A stretch of DNA of 64,000 bases from JAJAZB01 sp964244295 (GCA_964244295.1 CAXTIG010000020.1:44280-108279), one strand, 5' to 3'; counted from the stretch's first letter, positions 1 through 9,614 are shown. The notes: generated by a model from the letters alone, not told the origin. Program-made: numbers and translations.

Positions 1-155
1 AAGAGAGTTTTAGCTGAGTCTGGTTCTTTCCCAAAACTATTTTGGTCTCCGGGAGGGGATTGCCGCGCTCCGGGTGAAAAACCTCGTTTTACTCGTTTTT
101 TCACCCTCCGCTCGCAATGACGCGCTGAGAAAGGTTTTCGTTGGCCTAACATCAG

Positions 156-1253
156 TTAATCCGCCTCACACGGCACCGAAGCATGAATCACAACCTGCGT
201 GCCGACGGTTTCGTGGGTGGCCCCGATGGCCTGGCAAATCAGGTTCAGCTTCTGGTACATGGACTCATCGCTGAGTCGGGCGGTGACGGTGCAGTGCTGG
301 AGTCCTTTCCGGTCGAAGTCGATGGTGACGCCGTAGGCCGTTTGCAAGCGTTCAAACACCTCGGCGACGGGCGTTTCCTGAAAAACAAAATCCGCTTCCT
401 TCGTTTGGGCATCCACCAGCACCGGCGCTTCCACCAGCGCCCGGCGAAACACGTCGTCCGCCGTTGAAAAAGTAACCTGCTGGTTGGGCGTCAGCAACAC
501 GCCGGGGTCGTCGGCCTTGCCCGCCGCCTGGGCTTTGGAAACGGCCACCTTGCCCGATTTGACGGCCACGTTTACGGTTCGGTCACTTGGGAAGGCCCGG
601 ACGGTGAAACTGGTACCGAGCACTTTCACGTTGACGTTGCCGGTGTGGACGACGAAGGGCTGGCGGGGATTCTTCACGACATCGAAAAATGCTTCTCCGG
701 TCAAATCGACCGCCCGCACCGCCGCCGCGAACTGCCGGGGAAACCGAACCCGGCTCTTCGGCGAAAGCCGAACCTGGCTGCCGTCGGGCAGGCGAAGCGA
801 AAGCGGGGTTTGACTGCGGTTTTCGTGGACGACCGCCCCCGCTTCGTCCGTGGTGACGAGGGCGGTTTCTGAAGACCCCGCACGTTCCGTTTTTTGGGTT
901 GAAACCACGTACCAGCCGATGCCGAGTACCAACACCGCTGCTGCGGCGGCTTTCCAGGCCACCGACCACCCGATGCGCCGACCGAGGGGGCGCACCCGAT
1001 CCGTTTCTTCCGCAATTTGGTTTTCGATGGGTTCAAGCGCCGCCCGCACCTCGGCGTCCGTCGGGAGTTGCTCGTGTACCACCACGTGCTGGAGCAGGTA
1101 GCGGGCTTGTTCCACCACCGGAGCCTGGTGGGGGTGTTGCCGGAGCCAGTCCTGCCACTGGCGGTCCATGGCGGGCGTGGGGTGCCGCACCCACTCGACG
1201 AAGGGGTCGTCGAGCAGGAAGTCGGTTAGTTCGTAGGTTGCGTAGGGTTCCAT
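156..1253 (-). CDS. FecR-family anti-sigma factor (FecR1)
   Basis: This 365-residue inner-membrane regulator probably holds the adjacent ECF sigma factor inactive until a TonB-linked receptor signals across the envelope. The N-terminal third is cytoplasmic. One membrane helix lies near residues 99-117 (AAAAAVLVLGIGWYVV). A FecR domain follows with the usual LPDGSQVRLSPKSRVRFP, LTGEAFFDV and VKVLGTSFTVRA blocks. The last 70 residues match the DUF4974 domain typical of Bacteroidota FecR proteins, which resembles an STN fold. Length is normal for the family. The ATG start leaves a full N-terminal domain. It lies downstream of sigma factor 1 on the same strand, separated by a hairpin repeat. No receptor follows inside the window, so its partner SusC is probably beyond the left edge. 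The domain calls are confident; the partner is inferred. Confidence 0.93.
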   Translation of the reverse strand: MEPYATYELTDFLLDDPFVEWVRHPTPAMDRQWQDWLRQHPHQAPVVEQARYLLQHVVVHEQLPTDAEVRAALEPIENQIAEETDRVRPLGRRIGWSVAWKAAAAAVLVLGIGWYVVSTQKTERAGSSETALVTTDEAGAVVHENRSQTPLSLRLPDGSQVRLSPKSRVRFPRQFAAAVRAVDLTGEAFFDVVKNPRQPFVVHTGNVNVKVLGTSFTVRAFPSDRTVNVAVKSGKVAVSKAQAAGKADDPGVLLTPNQQVTFSTADDVFRRALVEAPVLVDAQTKEADFVFQETPVAEVFERLQTAYGVTIDFDRKGLQHCTVTARLSDESMYQKLNLICQAIGATHETVGTQVVIHASVPCEAD

Positions 1254-1330
1254 GCCGGTGCTGGTTCAACGAGGAAGAAACCGGGCACCGGGGATTCTAC
1301 TGAATTTTGTGAAAAAAATTTTGAGTCGCC

Positions 1331-1430
1331 CGCAAAACCCCCACCCCCAACCTCCTAAAGGGGGCTTTCCTGCCTGGAAATTCTCGCTACGAAAAGCCCC
1401 CTTTAGGGGGTTGGAGGTGGGGGTTTTGCG
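1331..1430. repeat. Interrupted palindrome, CCCCTAAAGGGGGCTTT family
   Basis: Two 38-base arms (1331-1368 and 1393-1430) pair with two mismatches around a 24-base loop reading roughly CCTGCCTGGAAATTCTCG. The same arm core and a related loop recur at 34946-35022, and a relative lies at 63011-63088, so this is a dispersed element and not a one-off terminator. It sits between sigma factor 1 and FecR1 and could trim or attenuate the transcript between them. Confidence 0.85.
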
Positions 1431-1438
1431 GCGGTGAA

Positions 1439-2050
1439 TTACCCCAACCAAAAAAACAGCCCCAGCAGCAGCGCCCCCCGCCCCAGTTGGCGGAGGCGGA
1501 GCAGGGCCTCGCGCAACAGGTTGTACACCGACTGGTGGGAAATCTGCATCAATCCGGCAATCTCGCTGTGGTCGAGTTCCTGGAAGAAGCGAAGGTAAAT
1601 CAGTTGTTTTTGGCGGGGCGACAGCGTTTCGAGCAGCGCCGTCACCTGCCGGGAGCGCTCGGCCTGTTCCTGGTGCTGAATAAGGGTGCTTTCGACGCTC
1701 AGTTCCACCTCGAACGCCGCGTTTTCGTCCAGTTCATCGGCCTGGTTGAAGGGGGAATGGCGGGTTAGCTGCCGGTGAATCCGGCGCTGCAAGGCGCGGA
1801 GCAAATAAAACCGGGGCGATTCGGCGGCGGCAATTGCCTCGCGCCGCTGCCAGAGTTCCAGAAAAACGTCCTGAATGCAGTCTTTGACGAGTTCCTTGTC
1901 GACGCTGAGTTTGGTGCCGTAGCTGTACAGGGGCCGGTAGTGGCGGTTCATCAGTTCCGAATGCGCCCGCTGGTCGCCTTGTTTGAAGGCTTCCCACAGG
2001 GCGGTGTCGGTAGGTTCCGGGGCGTTCAAGGAGGGGCGAGGGTTTGACAA
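1439..2050 (-). CDS. ECF RNA polymerase sigma factor (sigma 1)
   Basis: This is a 203-residue extracytoplasmic-function sigma-70 factor. Region 2 covers about residues 27-95 (HYRPLYSYG, KDCIQDVFLELWQ). Region 4 covers about residues 130-185, with LSPRQKQLIYLRFFQ followed by a helix-turn-helix ISHQSVYNLLREALLRLR. A hydrophobic tail (ALLLGLFFWLG) ends the protein, a common feature of Bacteroidota ECF factors. No ATG gives a complete region 2; the longest frame starts with TTG at 2050, which I accept, so the start is less certain than the product. It is followed by FecR1, the classic sigma/anti-sigma order, and is presumably released by that protein. Confidence 0.9.
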   Translation of the reverse strand: MSNPRPSLNAPEPTDTALWEAFKQGDQRAHSELMNRHYRPLYSYGTKLSVDKELVKDCIQDVFLELWQRREAIAAAESPRFYLLRALQRRIHRQLTRHSPFNQADELDENAAFEVELSVESTLIQHQEQAERSRQVTALLETLSPRQKQLIYLRFFQELDHSEIAGLMQISHQSVYNLLREALLRLRQLGRGALLLGLFFWLG

Positions 2051-2220
2051 TTCCCCGACAAAGTACGGGTATTCCGGGAAATACGCGGCAGGAGAGCCGG
2101 ACGTAGATGATCAGCCCAGCACTTGAGTGGTGGGATTGATGCGAAACAGGGTAATTTGGAGAAACCGTTTCAACGGTTTTCTGCCGGTTTCCCGCGCCGA
2201 CCGAGCCGGGGAAACCGAAG

Positions 2221-3867
2221 CTACTCCGGCATCCCGACCACCGACGCATCCAGCACCGCCCCGTCCCGGAGCAACTGGCCTTTCAATTGCCCATAGTTCA
2301 CCCCCTGTACGCCCGTTTTCTCAGTCAGCGCCAGCACCGCCGCCGCGCCGCAGGCCTGGCCCATCGCCATGAACGTAAACTCAATTCGAATGGCCCCGAA
2401 GGCGATGTGGCTCGACGAAGGGCAGGTAGGCGTGAGCAAATTCGTGCATTCCGCCGCCTTCGGCACCAGACTGCGGTAGGCGATGCCGAAGGGTCGCCAG
2501 GTGTTGCCACCGAACACGAAGCCTTCGTTGTAGGCCGCGCCCTCGCGGACGATGCGGCGCACCGAATGCACGTCGGGCGGCCAGTAGGCCACGGCCACGG
2601 GGTCTTCGATCCCCTTCGGAGACTCCCGCCGGGTGTGGTGTTCGGTCATCACGAAATCCGACACCATCCGCCGGGCGTCGCGGACGTAAAACTCGCGGGG
2701 CCAGCCGCCGTTGTCCACGAACTCATCGCGGCACAGCCCCCAGCGGCTCCAGGCGCTGCGGGTGCCGGGGCTGACTTCCGGGTCGTAGACGAGAAAGTAA
2801 AACAGCCCCTGGGTGAAGGTTTTGTGCTGGTCGAATACCCGCTGACGGACGGCGTAGCTGCCGCCAGGGTAGGCCACATTCATGCCGTAGAGGTTGTGCG
2901 AGAGGTCGTGCCAGGCCCCCAGGTCGGTTTTCCCGTTGGGGATGCTCACGGCGGGTTGGTAGAGTTTGCCGCCCGCCCGCTCGTAGCGCAGGTAAATTTC
3001 GTACTGCGCCCGGTCGTAGCCAGCGGGTTTCTGGAAGGGAATCCGGTTGGCCGAATCCCGCGTCAGGCACATCCGAAAGCAGTAGGCTTGCAGGTGATTA
3101 TCGGCCGCGCCGGGGGTGCCGAGGGGTTCGTCCTGGATGGTCGGAATCACGCCGCTGGCCGGGGCACCGGGCTTGCGGTACGGGTCCACCCTTACGACAA
3201 ACTGGGCGTGGTCGGTCACAGTCCGAATGCCGTTTTTGGTTTCATCGTACACCGCATTCGCCTCCCGCCCGATGACCGTCGACACCCCGGCGGCGTGGAG
3301 CAAATCGCCTTCGAGGGTGGCATCGATGAAACCCTTTCCTTGAAAAACCCGCCCGTTTTCGAGGTGAATTTCGTCAATCACCGTGCCTTTTTTACGCACC
3401 GCATTTTTCGCCTCACTCAGGCGGCTTTCGTAAAAAACCGCGATTTTGTGTTCGGATACCCAAGATTTGATGACGGCTTCCGCCACGTGCGGCTCGAAGC
3501 GCCAAATGCCGGGTAGCTTGGTTTTGGTTTTCAAAACCGTTTCAAATTCTTCCTGTCTTCCGTACGATTTCGCAATGCGCCGGTGAAACTCAAGCGCCAG
3601 TCCACCCACGGCGGGGCTGTTCTGGAAATCACCGTGGTTGTCGATGTCGGTACCGCCCAAGCCGTTGACCACGATGCCGCCCAGGTGGCGGGAAGGTTCG
3701 AGCAGGGCGACGGTTTTGCCCATCCGGGCCACCTGAATGGCCGCCGTGATGCCGGCGGGCGTGGCACCGTAGACGATGATGTCGTAGGAGGTTGTCGCCG
3801 GTTGGCCGAACAAGGGGGAAAAGCAACCGGACAGCAACACCCAGCAGGATAAAATAGAAATTCTCAT
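2221..3867 (-). CDS. Exported FAD-dependent oxidoreductase (PF12831-like)
   Basis: This 548-residue flavoprotein has a dinucleotide-binding fold at its N-terminus (DIIVYGATPAGITAAIQVAR) followed by LLEPSRHLGGIVVNGLGG. That pattern is typical of the FAD-dependent oxidoreductase family (PF12831) often found near glycan-utilisation genes. I chose the ATG at 3867 because it opens a short signal peptide ending in LLSGC, a plausible lipobox. The longer frame from 3936 would bury it. The enzyme would therefore be periplasmic or lipid-anchored. It is last in the block after SusC, SusD and the beta-helix protein, so a role in processing sugars or sugar acids released by that system is reasonable. The substrate cannot be read from the sequence. 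Confidence 0.85.
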   Translation of the reverse strand: MRISILSCWVLLSGCFSPLFGQPATTSYDIIVYGATPAGITAAIQVARMGKTVALLEPSRHLGGIVVNGLGGTDIDNHGDFQNSPAVGGLALEFHRRIAKSYGRQEEFETVLKTKTKLPGIWRFEPHVAEAVIKSWVSEHKIAVFYESRLSEAKNAVRKKGTVIDEIHLENGRVFQGKGFIDATLEGDLLHAAGVSTVIGREANAVYDETKNGIRTVTDHAQFVVRVDPYRKPGAPASGVIPTIQDEPLGTPGAADNHLQAYCFRMCLTRDSANRIPFQKPAGYDRAQYEIYLRYERAGGKLYQPAVSIPNGKTDLGAWHDLSHNLYGMNVAYPGGSYAVRQRVFDQHKTFTQGLFYFLVYDPEVSPGTRSAWSRWGLCRDEFVDNGGWPREFYVRDARRMVSDFVMTEHHTRRESPKGIEDPVAVAYWPPDVHSVRRIVREGAAYNEGFVFGGNTWRPFGIAYRSLVPKAAECTNLLTPTCPSSSHIAFGAIRIEFTFMAMGQACGAAAVLALTEKTGVQGVNYGQLKGQLLRDGAVLDASVVGMPE

Positions 3868-4070
3868 GGCAGGAAGAGGCGGGGAAAACGGGCGGATTGG
3901 GTTGACAAAACTTCGGTCAGCAGGAAGAAATAACAATCGACTCAGCCGGTTTTTACACCTTATTTTTCAAAAATAAAGCCTTCGGTACGTCTTCATTTAC
4001 CCCTGGCCGATTGAAAAAGAGAGGCTCCACCCACCGGCGAAGCCTCTGCTGCCAAACCTATGAAATGCTC

Positions 4071-4233
4071 AGAAGCTGTTTGAGTTAAGGTTTTGGAAAC
4101 GAAAATGAGGGATTTTGAACGGAAACGGCGGTTGCAAAACCGGAGTTTAGCAGCGCTAAATGAGGATTTTGTAACCGCCGTTTCCGTTCAAAAGCACCAT
4201 TTGCAGTCCGAAAAATTAACTCAAACAGCTTCT
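4071..4233. repeat. 163-bp near-perfect palindrome with 18-bp terminal inverted repeats
   Basis: Outer arms AGAAGCTGTTTGAGTTAA (4071-4088) and its exact complement (4216-4233) enclose a second pair (4113-4139 and 4167-4193) that matches at 26 of 27 positions. The centre is itself palindromic (TTTAGCAGCGCTAAA). The right end touches the stop codon of the beta-helix gene. Its nested structure resembles a MITE or large hairpin element, but no target-site duplication is clear. It takes up most of the 365-base gap between the oxidoreductase and the beta-helix gene; the rest of that gap holds nothing I recognise. Confidence 0.85.
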
Positions 4234-7200
4234 CAATGAACGACCTTGACGGTCTGGCGCTGGCTCGGCGTCGTGACCCGAATCAGGTACAAGCCCGGCG
4301 GCTGGTCGCGCAGTCTCCAGCGAAGTACTTCCTCGGTTCCCGCCCGCCGAAACGACTGCGAGCGAAGGGCCTGACCCGCCGCGTTGAGCAGTTCCACCGT
4401 CAGGGGTTCCTCCCCGGCACCGGTGACCTGGATGCGCATCGGGTCGTCGGTTGGATTGGGGCTGACCACCACCCGTAACCCTTCCCCGCCCTCGGCAGCC
4501 AACCGATTGCTACCCGCCGGGGGTTCGATGCCGTAGAGCAATTGTCCCTGGTAGTAGAGCGTGAGGTGGTCGTTGTTGGCAATCGGCCCGGCGGGGCGGT
4601 AGGAATGGTCGTTGGTTTCGTTGAAAGCCGACCAATCGGCTTTCGCCAGCCGGTACTGGATGTTGCCGCTGGTACTCAGGGGAAACAACGTCCCCGCCGT
4701 CGAGTCGATTTTAAGTTCAAAGTACGCATCGGCTCCCGTTCGCGGGGGCGAAAGCCGGGTAAACTGCCCCTTTACCTTGCCGTTACCCAGTTCGGCGTAA
4801 TCCACCCAGTAATTCAGCGCCTGGGGGCCTTCGGTGCTCAACCAGTAGCGCACGCTCAGGTCTTTGTAGGCCACCGCCACGTTGCCGGTGTTGTTGATTT
4901 TCAGAAACGTGCTGATGGTGTTGGTGGCCGGATTGCCGTTTTTGTTTTCCGACTGCACCGTCAACTCCACCAGGGCCGGAACCAGCGCCGGTTCGGTGCC
5001 CCACACCAATTGTCCCTGACGATACAGCGTAATCTTGCCCGTTTCGGTGTAGGCGGAATTGGCCGCAAAGGAATAATCATCGGCCTCGTTGAAGTTCGTC
5101 CAGTTTTGCTTGGCAATCCGCGATTGAATCGGGCCGGAATTGCCCCCCGCCGCCAGATTCCCCGCCCCGGTGGTGAAGGCGTACTCGACGTAGCCGTCGG
5201 CCCCTTGCCGGGGTTGCGTCAGGCGAACGTAGGTCATGGTCACGTTGCCATTGCCGACCTGGGCGTAATCCATCCAGGTGTTGAGGGCGGCGTGATTTTC
5301 GGAGGTGAACCAGTAGCGGACCTTCAACTCCGGGTAGGGAATGGCCGCCAAGCCGGTGTTGCGCAACTGTAAATTCGGCTTAAGCTGGTTGTTGGTGAGC
5401 TGGCCGTTGTCCCCGTCCTGGTGGAGGACTTTCAACGAACTCAGCCCGGCCACGGCAAAGGCGGCGCTTGACGCGGAAGTCAGCCCCGGATTGCTCGCAA
5501 CGATTCGGATTTGGTACCCCGCGCCAGGGGCGGTGGCGGCGGGCAGGGTCAGGGAGGTGGTGCCGGGGTTGACCACGCCCAGGTTGACGGGACTGGTGAA
5601 ATTCCCCCCGGCATCGGAGAGTTGGGCCGTGAAGACGTTGCCCGCTGGAAAGGGGCAGTCGGTGGTGGTGGCGAAGGTGAGCGTGAAATGCTGACCCGCC
5701 GTGAGCGGGGTGCCGCCCAGGGTTGGTGAACCGCTGAACGTCGCCGTCCCAGCCGTGACGCTGGCCGAACCACTGGCGGCTTGCGAGCAGCCGTTGAGGC
5801 TGACGCTGACGAGGGCGTAGGTGGCGCTGGCCGTCAGGCTGCCCGTCGAAACGCTGGCCGCGCCGCTGCCATCGAGCAGAATGGTCTGGTTGCTGCCGCC
5901 GTTGACGGTGTAGGTGACGGTGGCGTTGGGCGTGCCCGAAAAACTCACCGCCACCGCACTGCCCGCGCAAGCCGTGCCGCCCCCGCTGAGGGAGGCCGTC
6001 GGCAGGGCGTTGATGGTCACGGTGGCCGAACCGCTGACGGCTTGCGAGCAGCCGTTGAGGCTGACGCTGACGAGGGCGTAGGTGGCGCTGGCCGTCAGGC
6101 TGCCCGTCGAAACGCTGCCCGCGCCGCTGCCGTCGAGCAGGATGGTCTGGTTGCTGCCGCCGTTGACGGTGTACGTCACCGTGGCGTTGGGCGTGCCGCT
6201 GAAACCGAGGGTCGTCGAAGAACCCGCGCACAGGGTAGCCGTTCCGGTCAGGCTGGCCGTGAGCGTCAGCGGGTTTACCGTCACGGCAAGTTGAGCCGTC
6301 GGGGCGGTGGCGCCGTTGAGCGTCAGGGTGAAGGTGGCGTTGGTGGCCGAACAGGTGGCCGTCACCTCGGCGGTAACGAGGCCCGTGGCGGGATTGAGTT
6401 GCACGTTGGCGAGGCTCACCCCGTTGGCGGAGGCCGAGGCCGTCACGGTGACCGTGGTCGGCAGCCCCGACGGGCTGACGGTGGCGATGGTATCGCTGCG
6501 GGTTTGGCCCTGGGTGAGCGTTACCCCGCTTTCCGCCGTGAGGGTGTAGGTCGTTTCGGTTTGTTTGAACAACACCTGGGAGGCAAACGGAGCCACGACC
6601 ACCGAGCCGGTGAATTCCTGCTGCCGGGCGTTTTTGTAGGCCCCGTCTAGGGAAAAGGTTTGCGGGGCGGCGCTGGGGTTATAGACAAACCGGATGTGGT
6701 CGTCGGGGTTGGGAAAGGTCACTTCCACTTCCCGGAACTCCACGTTGTCGAGGTGGAAGGACGCGAGGGCGGGCTGCTCGAACACCACGAATACCAGGTT
6801 GCAGGCCGCCAGGGTCGATGTGGCCGTCAGCAACACTTCGTAGTTGTCGCGCGTGGGTTGTAGTTTCAAGGGTCGCCGCAGGGACGCATCGGCATTGGCC
6901 GGGCTTTGCAGGTACGCGAGGATGGTCCGGTTCGCCGTCGACCCGATCGTGCTGAAGTTGAGTCGGTAATGCTTCCCGGCGGTGACCGGGCCGATGGCGT
7001 AGGCGAGTTTCGCGGCGGGTACGCTGCTGGCCGTGGAATTCGCGCTGAACGAAACCTTCAGGCTGTTCCCGTCCAACACCGCCGCGTTGTCCACCGCTAC
7101 GGTGGCGTTGCCCGTCGAAGACGTGAGCGTCCAGCCCGCCGAGCCGGTATCGAAGGTGCCGTTGGTGACCAGGTTTGCCTGCTCGCTGTTGACCGTGTAG

Positions 7201-9614
7201 GGGGCGTAAGGAACCACCGTGCTTTTCGAGGATGAATCCTGGCCGAACACGGTTTGCCAGCCCGCTAAATCCGCGAAGCGGCGCGTCCGAACGCCCGCCG
7301 GATAGTCTTCGACCAAAATGGACAGCGTGGAATCCCTGGGGCGGACGTAGTAGTTGGCGTCGAAGGTTCCGATCCGATCGAAGTTGTTGACCGGCGTGAT
7401 GAAATCGTACAGCCGTTGCAGGTTTCGGGGGGAGACGAAAACGTTATCCTCAACCGTGTAATTTTCAATCAGGTAACCGGGGGTTTGGAGGTCACCTTTA
7501 AACCAGATTTGGTAAAACTCGTGGTCGTACAGCGTGTTGTTGCGCAGCGTGATGGTCCCTGAGTTGTGCAGGTAAACGCCAAAATCACACCCGGCTATCG
7601 TGTTGTCCGTTAGTTCGGCATTGGGGGAGAAATCATCCATGTAAATGCCCGCGCCGATGGTGTAGATACCCGACCCTTCCGGGGCACCGGGGCCGTTCAG
7701 GATGATGTTCCCCGTGATCTTGCGGTTGCTGAAATTCCCCAACGACTGCGTGTAGATGCCGCCGCCGTCGTCTTTGAGGTAGCAAAAATTAGTGACCACG
7801 TTATTTTTGATCAACACGTTGCTGCCGTTCCATCCGAGCGGGACGTAGCCCGTGCTGTCGAACCGGTTGTTTTCGATGAGCAAATCCGACCCTGTGATGC
7901 CGATGCCGCCGTAGGTGCCGTTGCCACTGGCACCCATGCCCGCGATCGTCCCGGAGTTGTTCATCGTATTGCCCCGAACCACGGCGTTGGTGCAGGCAAT
8001 GCAACGGAGCGCTTTGCTCTGGGACTGGTTGATGAAATTGTTTTCGATGGTGATGTTGGCATTTACCCCCGAAGCAAGCTGCAAGCCGTCGATCCCGGAA
8101 GCCAAAATCTGGTTTTCCGAAAAAACAAAGTTGGTGAGGCCGCTCAGCGACAGCGCGGCGGTTTTGGCTCCGCTAAACGTCAGCGAACGGATGGTGAGGT
8201 AGCCCAGGTTGGTGGCCGTTGCCAACGTTCCCACCTGGGGTACTTCGATGCGCCGGGCGTTGGGATCGGCGGCGGAGTAGAGCGTAACTTTTTTGGTGGA
8301 GGGGTTGAAAAACCACTCCCCCTGGCTGTCGACCGTGCTGGGGTGGTTTTGAATAAAATAGCCGAAACCCGTCAGGAGGTTGTTGGTGGTGTTGGTTGCG
8401 AAGCTCAGGCTGTTTCCGTTTTGGGCCGAAATCCGCAGCCGGTCGAGCAGGTAGGCCCGGGTTCGCACCACCGCCTCCGCGCCGACCCAGTTGGTGGTTG
8501 GAGGCGAGGCCCCGCCCAACCCGCTGTCGGCGATCTGATTGGAACCGGAGGCCGAGGTGATGGTTCGGTAGCCTTTGTTTGCGGCGCTGAGGTTGGGCCA
8601 ACGCCCCATGCCCTGCGGGATGCCGTCGATGAAAAGCGCCGTCGGCGTGGCCGCTTCGCAGGAAGCACAGGTCGTTTCCCACAAATTGGGCGACGTTTGG
8701 GTCCAGCCGTTCAGGGTCGTCGCGCCGTTGATTACCGGGTTTCTGCCCGTTCCGTAGGCCGTAAACACGATGGGCTTGCCCGCCGTACCGGGTTTGACCA
8801 TCGTGATGGTGCCGTCGAAGGTATTGCCACGGGCGAACAGGATGCTGTCACCGGGGTTTGAATGGGGCAAATAGGCATTCAGCCTCGCCAGCGTTTTCCA
8901 GGGCGTGGCCGGATTTTGCGCCTGCACGTCCGTGTAGCTGTCGTCCCCCAGGCTGGAAGACAGGTAATGGTTCGTCGCCGGGCCGGTGTTGGGCGGCACC
9001 TGAGCCGTGAGCGATTGAACCGTGCCATCCACCGTCAAATTGGTGGCGTAGGCCGCCCGGCCCCCGGCGGCATCAAAAAAATACACCCGCACCACCAGGC
9101 CGTTCGTGGTGTTGGTGACCTCAAAATCGGGCATATCCCAGACCACTTCGGCGGTGTTGCTCCCCATGTCCGAGGCACAACCCGTTTGGGCGGGAGCCAG
9201 ATCCGTGCCGTTGGTGCTGGCTACCGTGGTGCCTCCGTCCAGCGAATAGGCGATTCGGTACTTGACGGGCGAGCCAACCGGCCCCTGCACTTTCAGCCGG
9301 ATGGCCGTGACGTTCAACTTGTAACCGGCAGCGGGCAGGATTTTCGTACCGATTCGGGTGGTCAGGGCGGCGGAATAGGCGGTCGCCGCCTGGGTAAACG
9401 TGCCCCCCGAAGCGAAGGCACAGTTTGGCGAGAACAAGGCACCAAACGAAGGCCCCGGCGACAGGGTGACGTTGGCGGCGGGGGTATTGGTAAACGTAAC
9501 GGCGTTGGGCGAACCCACGGAAGAAAGAATCTGGCTCGTTGAAAACTGAGGAACGAGCAGGAGCGCCGCCGCCAGCAGGGGGACGGCTCCGAAAACGAAT
9601 CGGTTGATTTTCAT
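4233..9614 (-). CDS. Giant secreted beta-helix protein with two CBM3-like domains and a T9SS tail
   Basis: This is a 1793-residue exported protein. The ATG at 9614 opens a clear signal peptide (KINRFVFGAVPLLAAALLLV). Residues about 216-780 form a right-handed parallel beta-helix of the pectate-lyase-like kind, with repeated N-rich turns such as LTIRSLTFSGAKTAALSLSG and FVFSENQILASGIDGLQL. A jelly-roll-like segment (about 811-965) and Ig-like repeats follow. Two copies of an 87-residue unit are almost identical at the DNA level. Residues about 1393-1540 and 1546-1695 are two CBM3-type cellulose-binding domains (LKVRYWFTSEN and LSVRYWLSTEG blocks). The last 85 residues are a type A T9SS sorting domain (VVSPNPTDDPMRIQV, GLYLIRV). 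It lies just downstream of susD, so I infer a cell-surface polysaccharide-binding or lyase protein. Catalytic residues were not identified. Confidence 0.88.
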   Translation of the reverse strand: MKINRFVFGAVPLLAAALLLVPQFSTSQILSSVGSPNAVTFTNTPAANVTLSPGPSFGALFSPNCAFASGGTFTQAATAYSAALTTRIGTKILPAAGYKLNVTAIRLKVQGPVGSPVKYRIAYSLDGGTTVASTNGTDLAPAQTGCASDMGSNTAEVVWDMPDFEVTNTTNGLVVRVYFFDAAGGRAAYATNLTVDGTVQSLTAQVPPNTGPATNHYLSSSLGDDSYTDVQAQNPATPWKTLARLNAYLPHSNPGDSILFARGNTFDGTITMVKPGTAGKPIVFTAYGTGRNPVINGATTLNGWTQTSPNLWETTCASCEAATPTALFIDGIPQGMGRWPNLSAANKGYRTITSASGSNQIADSGLGGASPPTTNWVGAEAVVRTRAYLLDRLRISAQNGNSLSFATNTTNNLLTGFGYFIQNHPSTVDSQGEWFFNPSTKKVTLYSAADPNARRIEVPQVGTLATATNLGYLTIRSLTFSGAKTAALSLSGLTNFVFSENQILASGIDGLQLASGVNANITIENNFINQSQSKALRCIACTNAVVRGNTMNNSGTIAGMGASGNGTYGGIGITGSDLLIENNRFDSTGYVPLGWNGSNVLIKNNVVTNFCYLKDDGGGIYTQSLGNFSNRKITGNIILNGPGAPEGSGIYTIGAGIYMDDFSPNAELTDNTIAGCDFGVYLHNSGTITLRNNTLYDHEFYQIWFKGDLQTPGYLIENYTVEDNVFVSPRNLQRLYDFITPVNNFDRIGTFDANYYVRPRDSTLSILVEDYPAGVRTRRFADLAGWQTVFGQDSSSKSTVVPYAPYTVNSEQANLVTNGTFDTGSAGWTLTSSTGNATVAVDNAAVLDGNSLKVSFSANSTASSVPAAKLAYAIGPVTAGKHYRLNFSTIGSTANRTILAYLQSPANADASLRRPLKLQPTRDNYEVLLTATSTLAACNLVFVVFEQPALASFHLDNVEFREVEVTFPNPDDHIRFVYNPSAAPQTFSLDGAYKNARQQEFTGSVVVAPFASQVLFKQTETTYTLTAESGVTLTQGQTRSDTIATVSPSGLPTTVTVTASASANGVSLANVQLNPATGLVTAEVTATCSATNATFTLTLNGATAPTAQLAVTVNPLTLTASLTGTATLCAGSSTTLGFSGTPNATVTYTVNGGSNQTILLDGSGAGSVSTGSLTASATYALVSVSLNGCSQAVSGSATVTINALPTASLSGGGTACAGSAVAVSFSGTPNATVTYTVNGGSNQTILLDGSGAASVSTGSLTASATYALVSVSLNGCSQAASGSASVTAGTATFSGSPTLGGTPLTAGQHFTLTFATTTDCPFPAGNVFTAQLSDAGGNFTSPVNLGVVNPGTTSLTLPAATAPGAGYQIRIVASNPGLTSASSAAFAVAGLSSLKVLHQDGDNGQLTNNQLKPNLQLRNTGLAAIPYPELKVRYWFTSENHAALNTWMDYAQVGNGNVTMTYVRLTQPRQGADGYVEYAFTTGAGNLAAGGNSGPIQSRIAKQNWTNFNEADDYSFAANSAYTETGKITLYRQGQLVWGTEPALVPALVELTVQSENKNGNPATNTISTFLKINNTGNVAVAYKDLSVRYWLSTEGPQALNYWVDYAELGNGKVKGQFTRLSPPRTGADAYFELKIDSTAGTLFPLSTSGNIQYRLAKADWSAFNETNDHSYRPAGPIANNDHLTLYYQGQLLYGIEPPAGSNRLAAEGGEGLRVVVSPNPTDDPMRIQVTGAGEEPLTVELLNAAGQALRSQSFRRAGTEEVLRWRLRDQPPGLYLIRVTTPSQRQTVKVVH
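5762..6206 (-). repeat. In-frame tandem repeat, 261-bp period, in the beta-helix gene
   Basis: About 185 bases starting at 5762 recur almost unchanged starting at 6023, a spacing of 261 bases or 87 codons. The repeat encodes an Ig-like unit containing NATVTYTVNGGSNQTILLDG and TASATYALVSVSLNGCSQ. Near-identity at synonymous positions points to recent duplication or gene conversion. Confidence 0.9.

Noticed and set aside
2287..3516. 409-codon plus-strand frame over the FAD oxidoreductase
   Set aside because: It is antisense to a gene with clear FAD-binding motifs, and its own translation has no recognisable features.
5762..6206. Repeat as a CRISPR or satellite array
   Set aside because: The repeat is in frame within a large surface protein, has only two strong copies and encodes Ig-like units.
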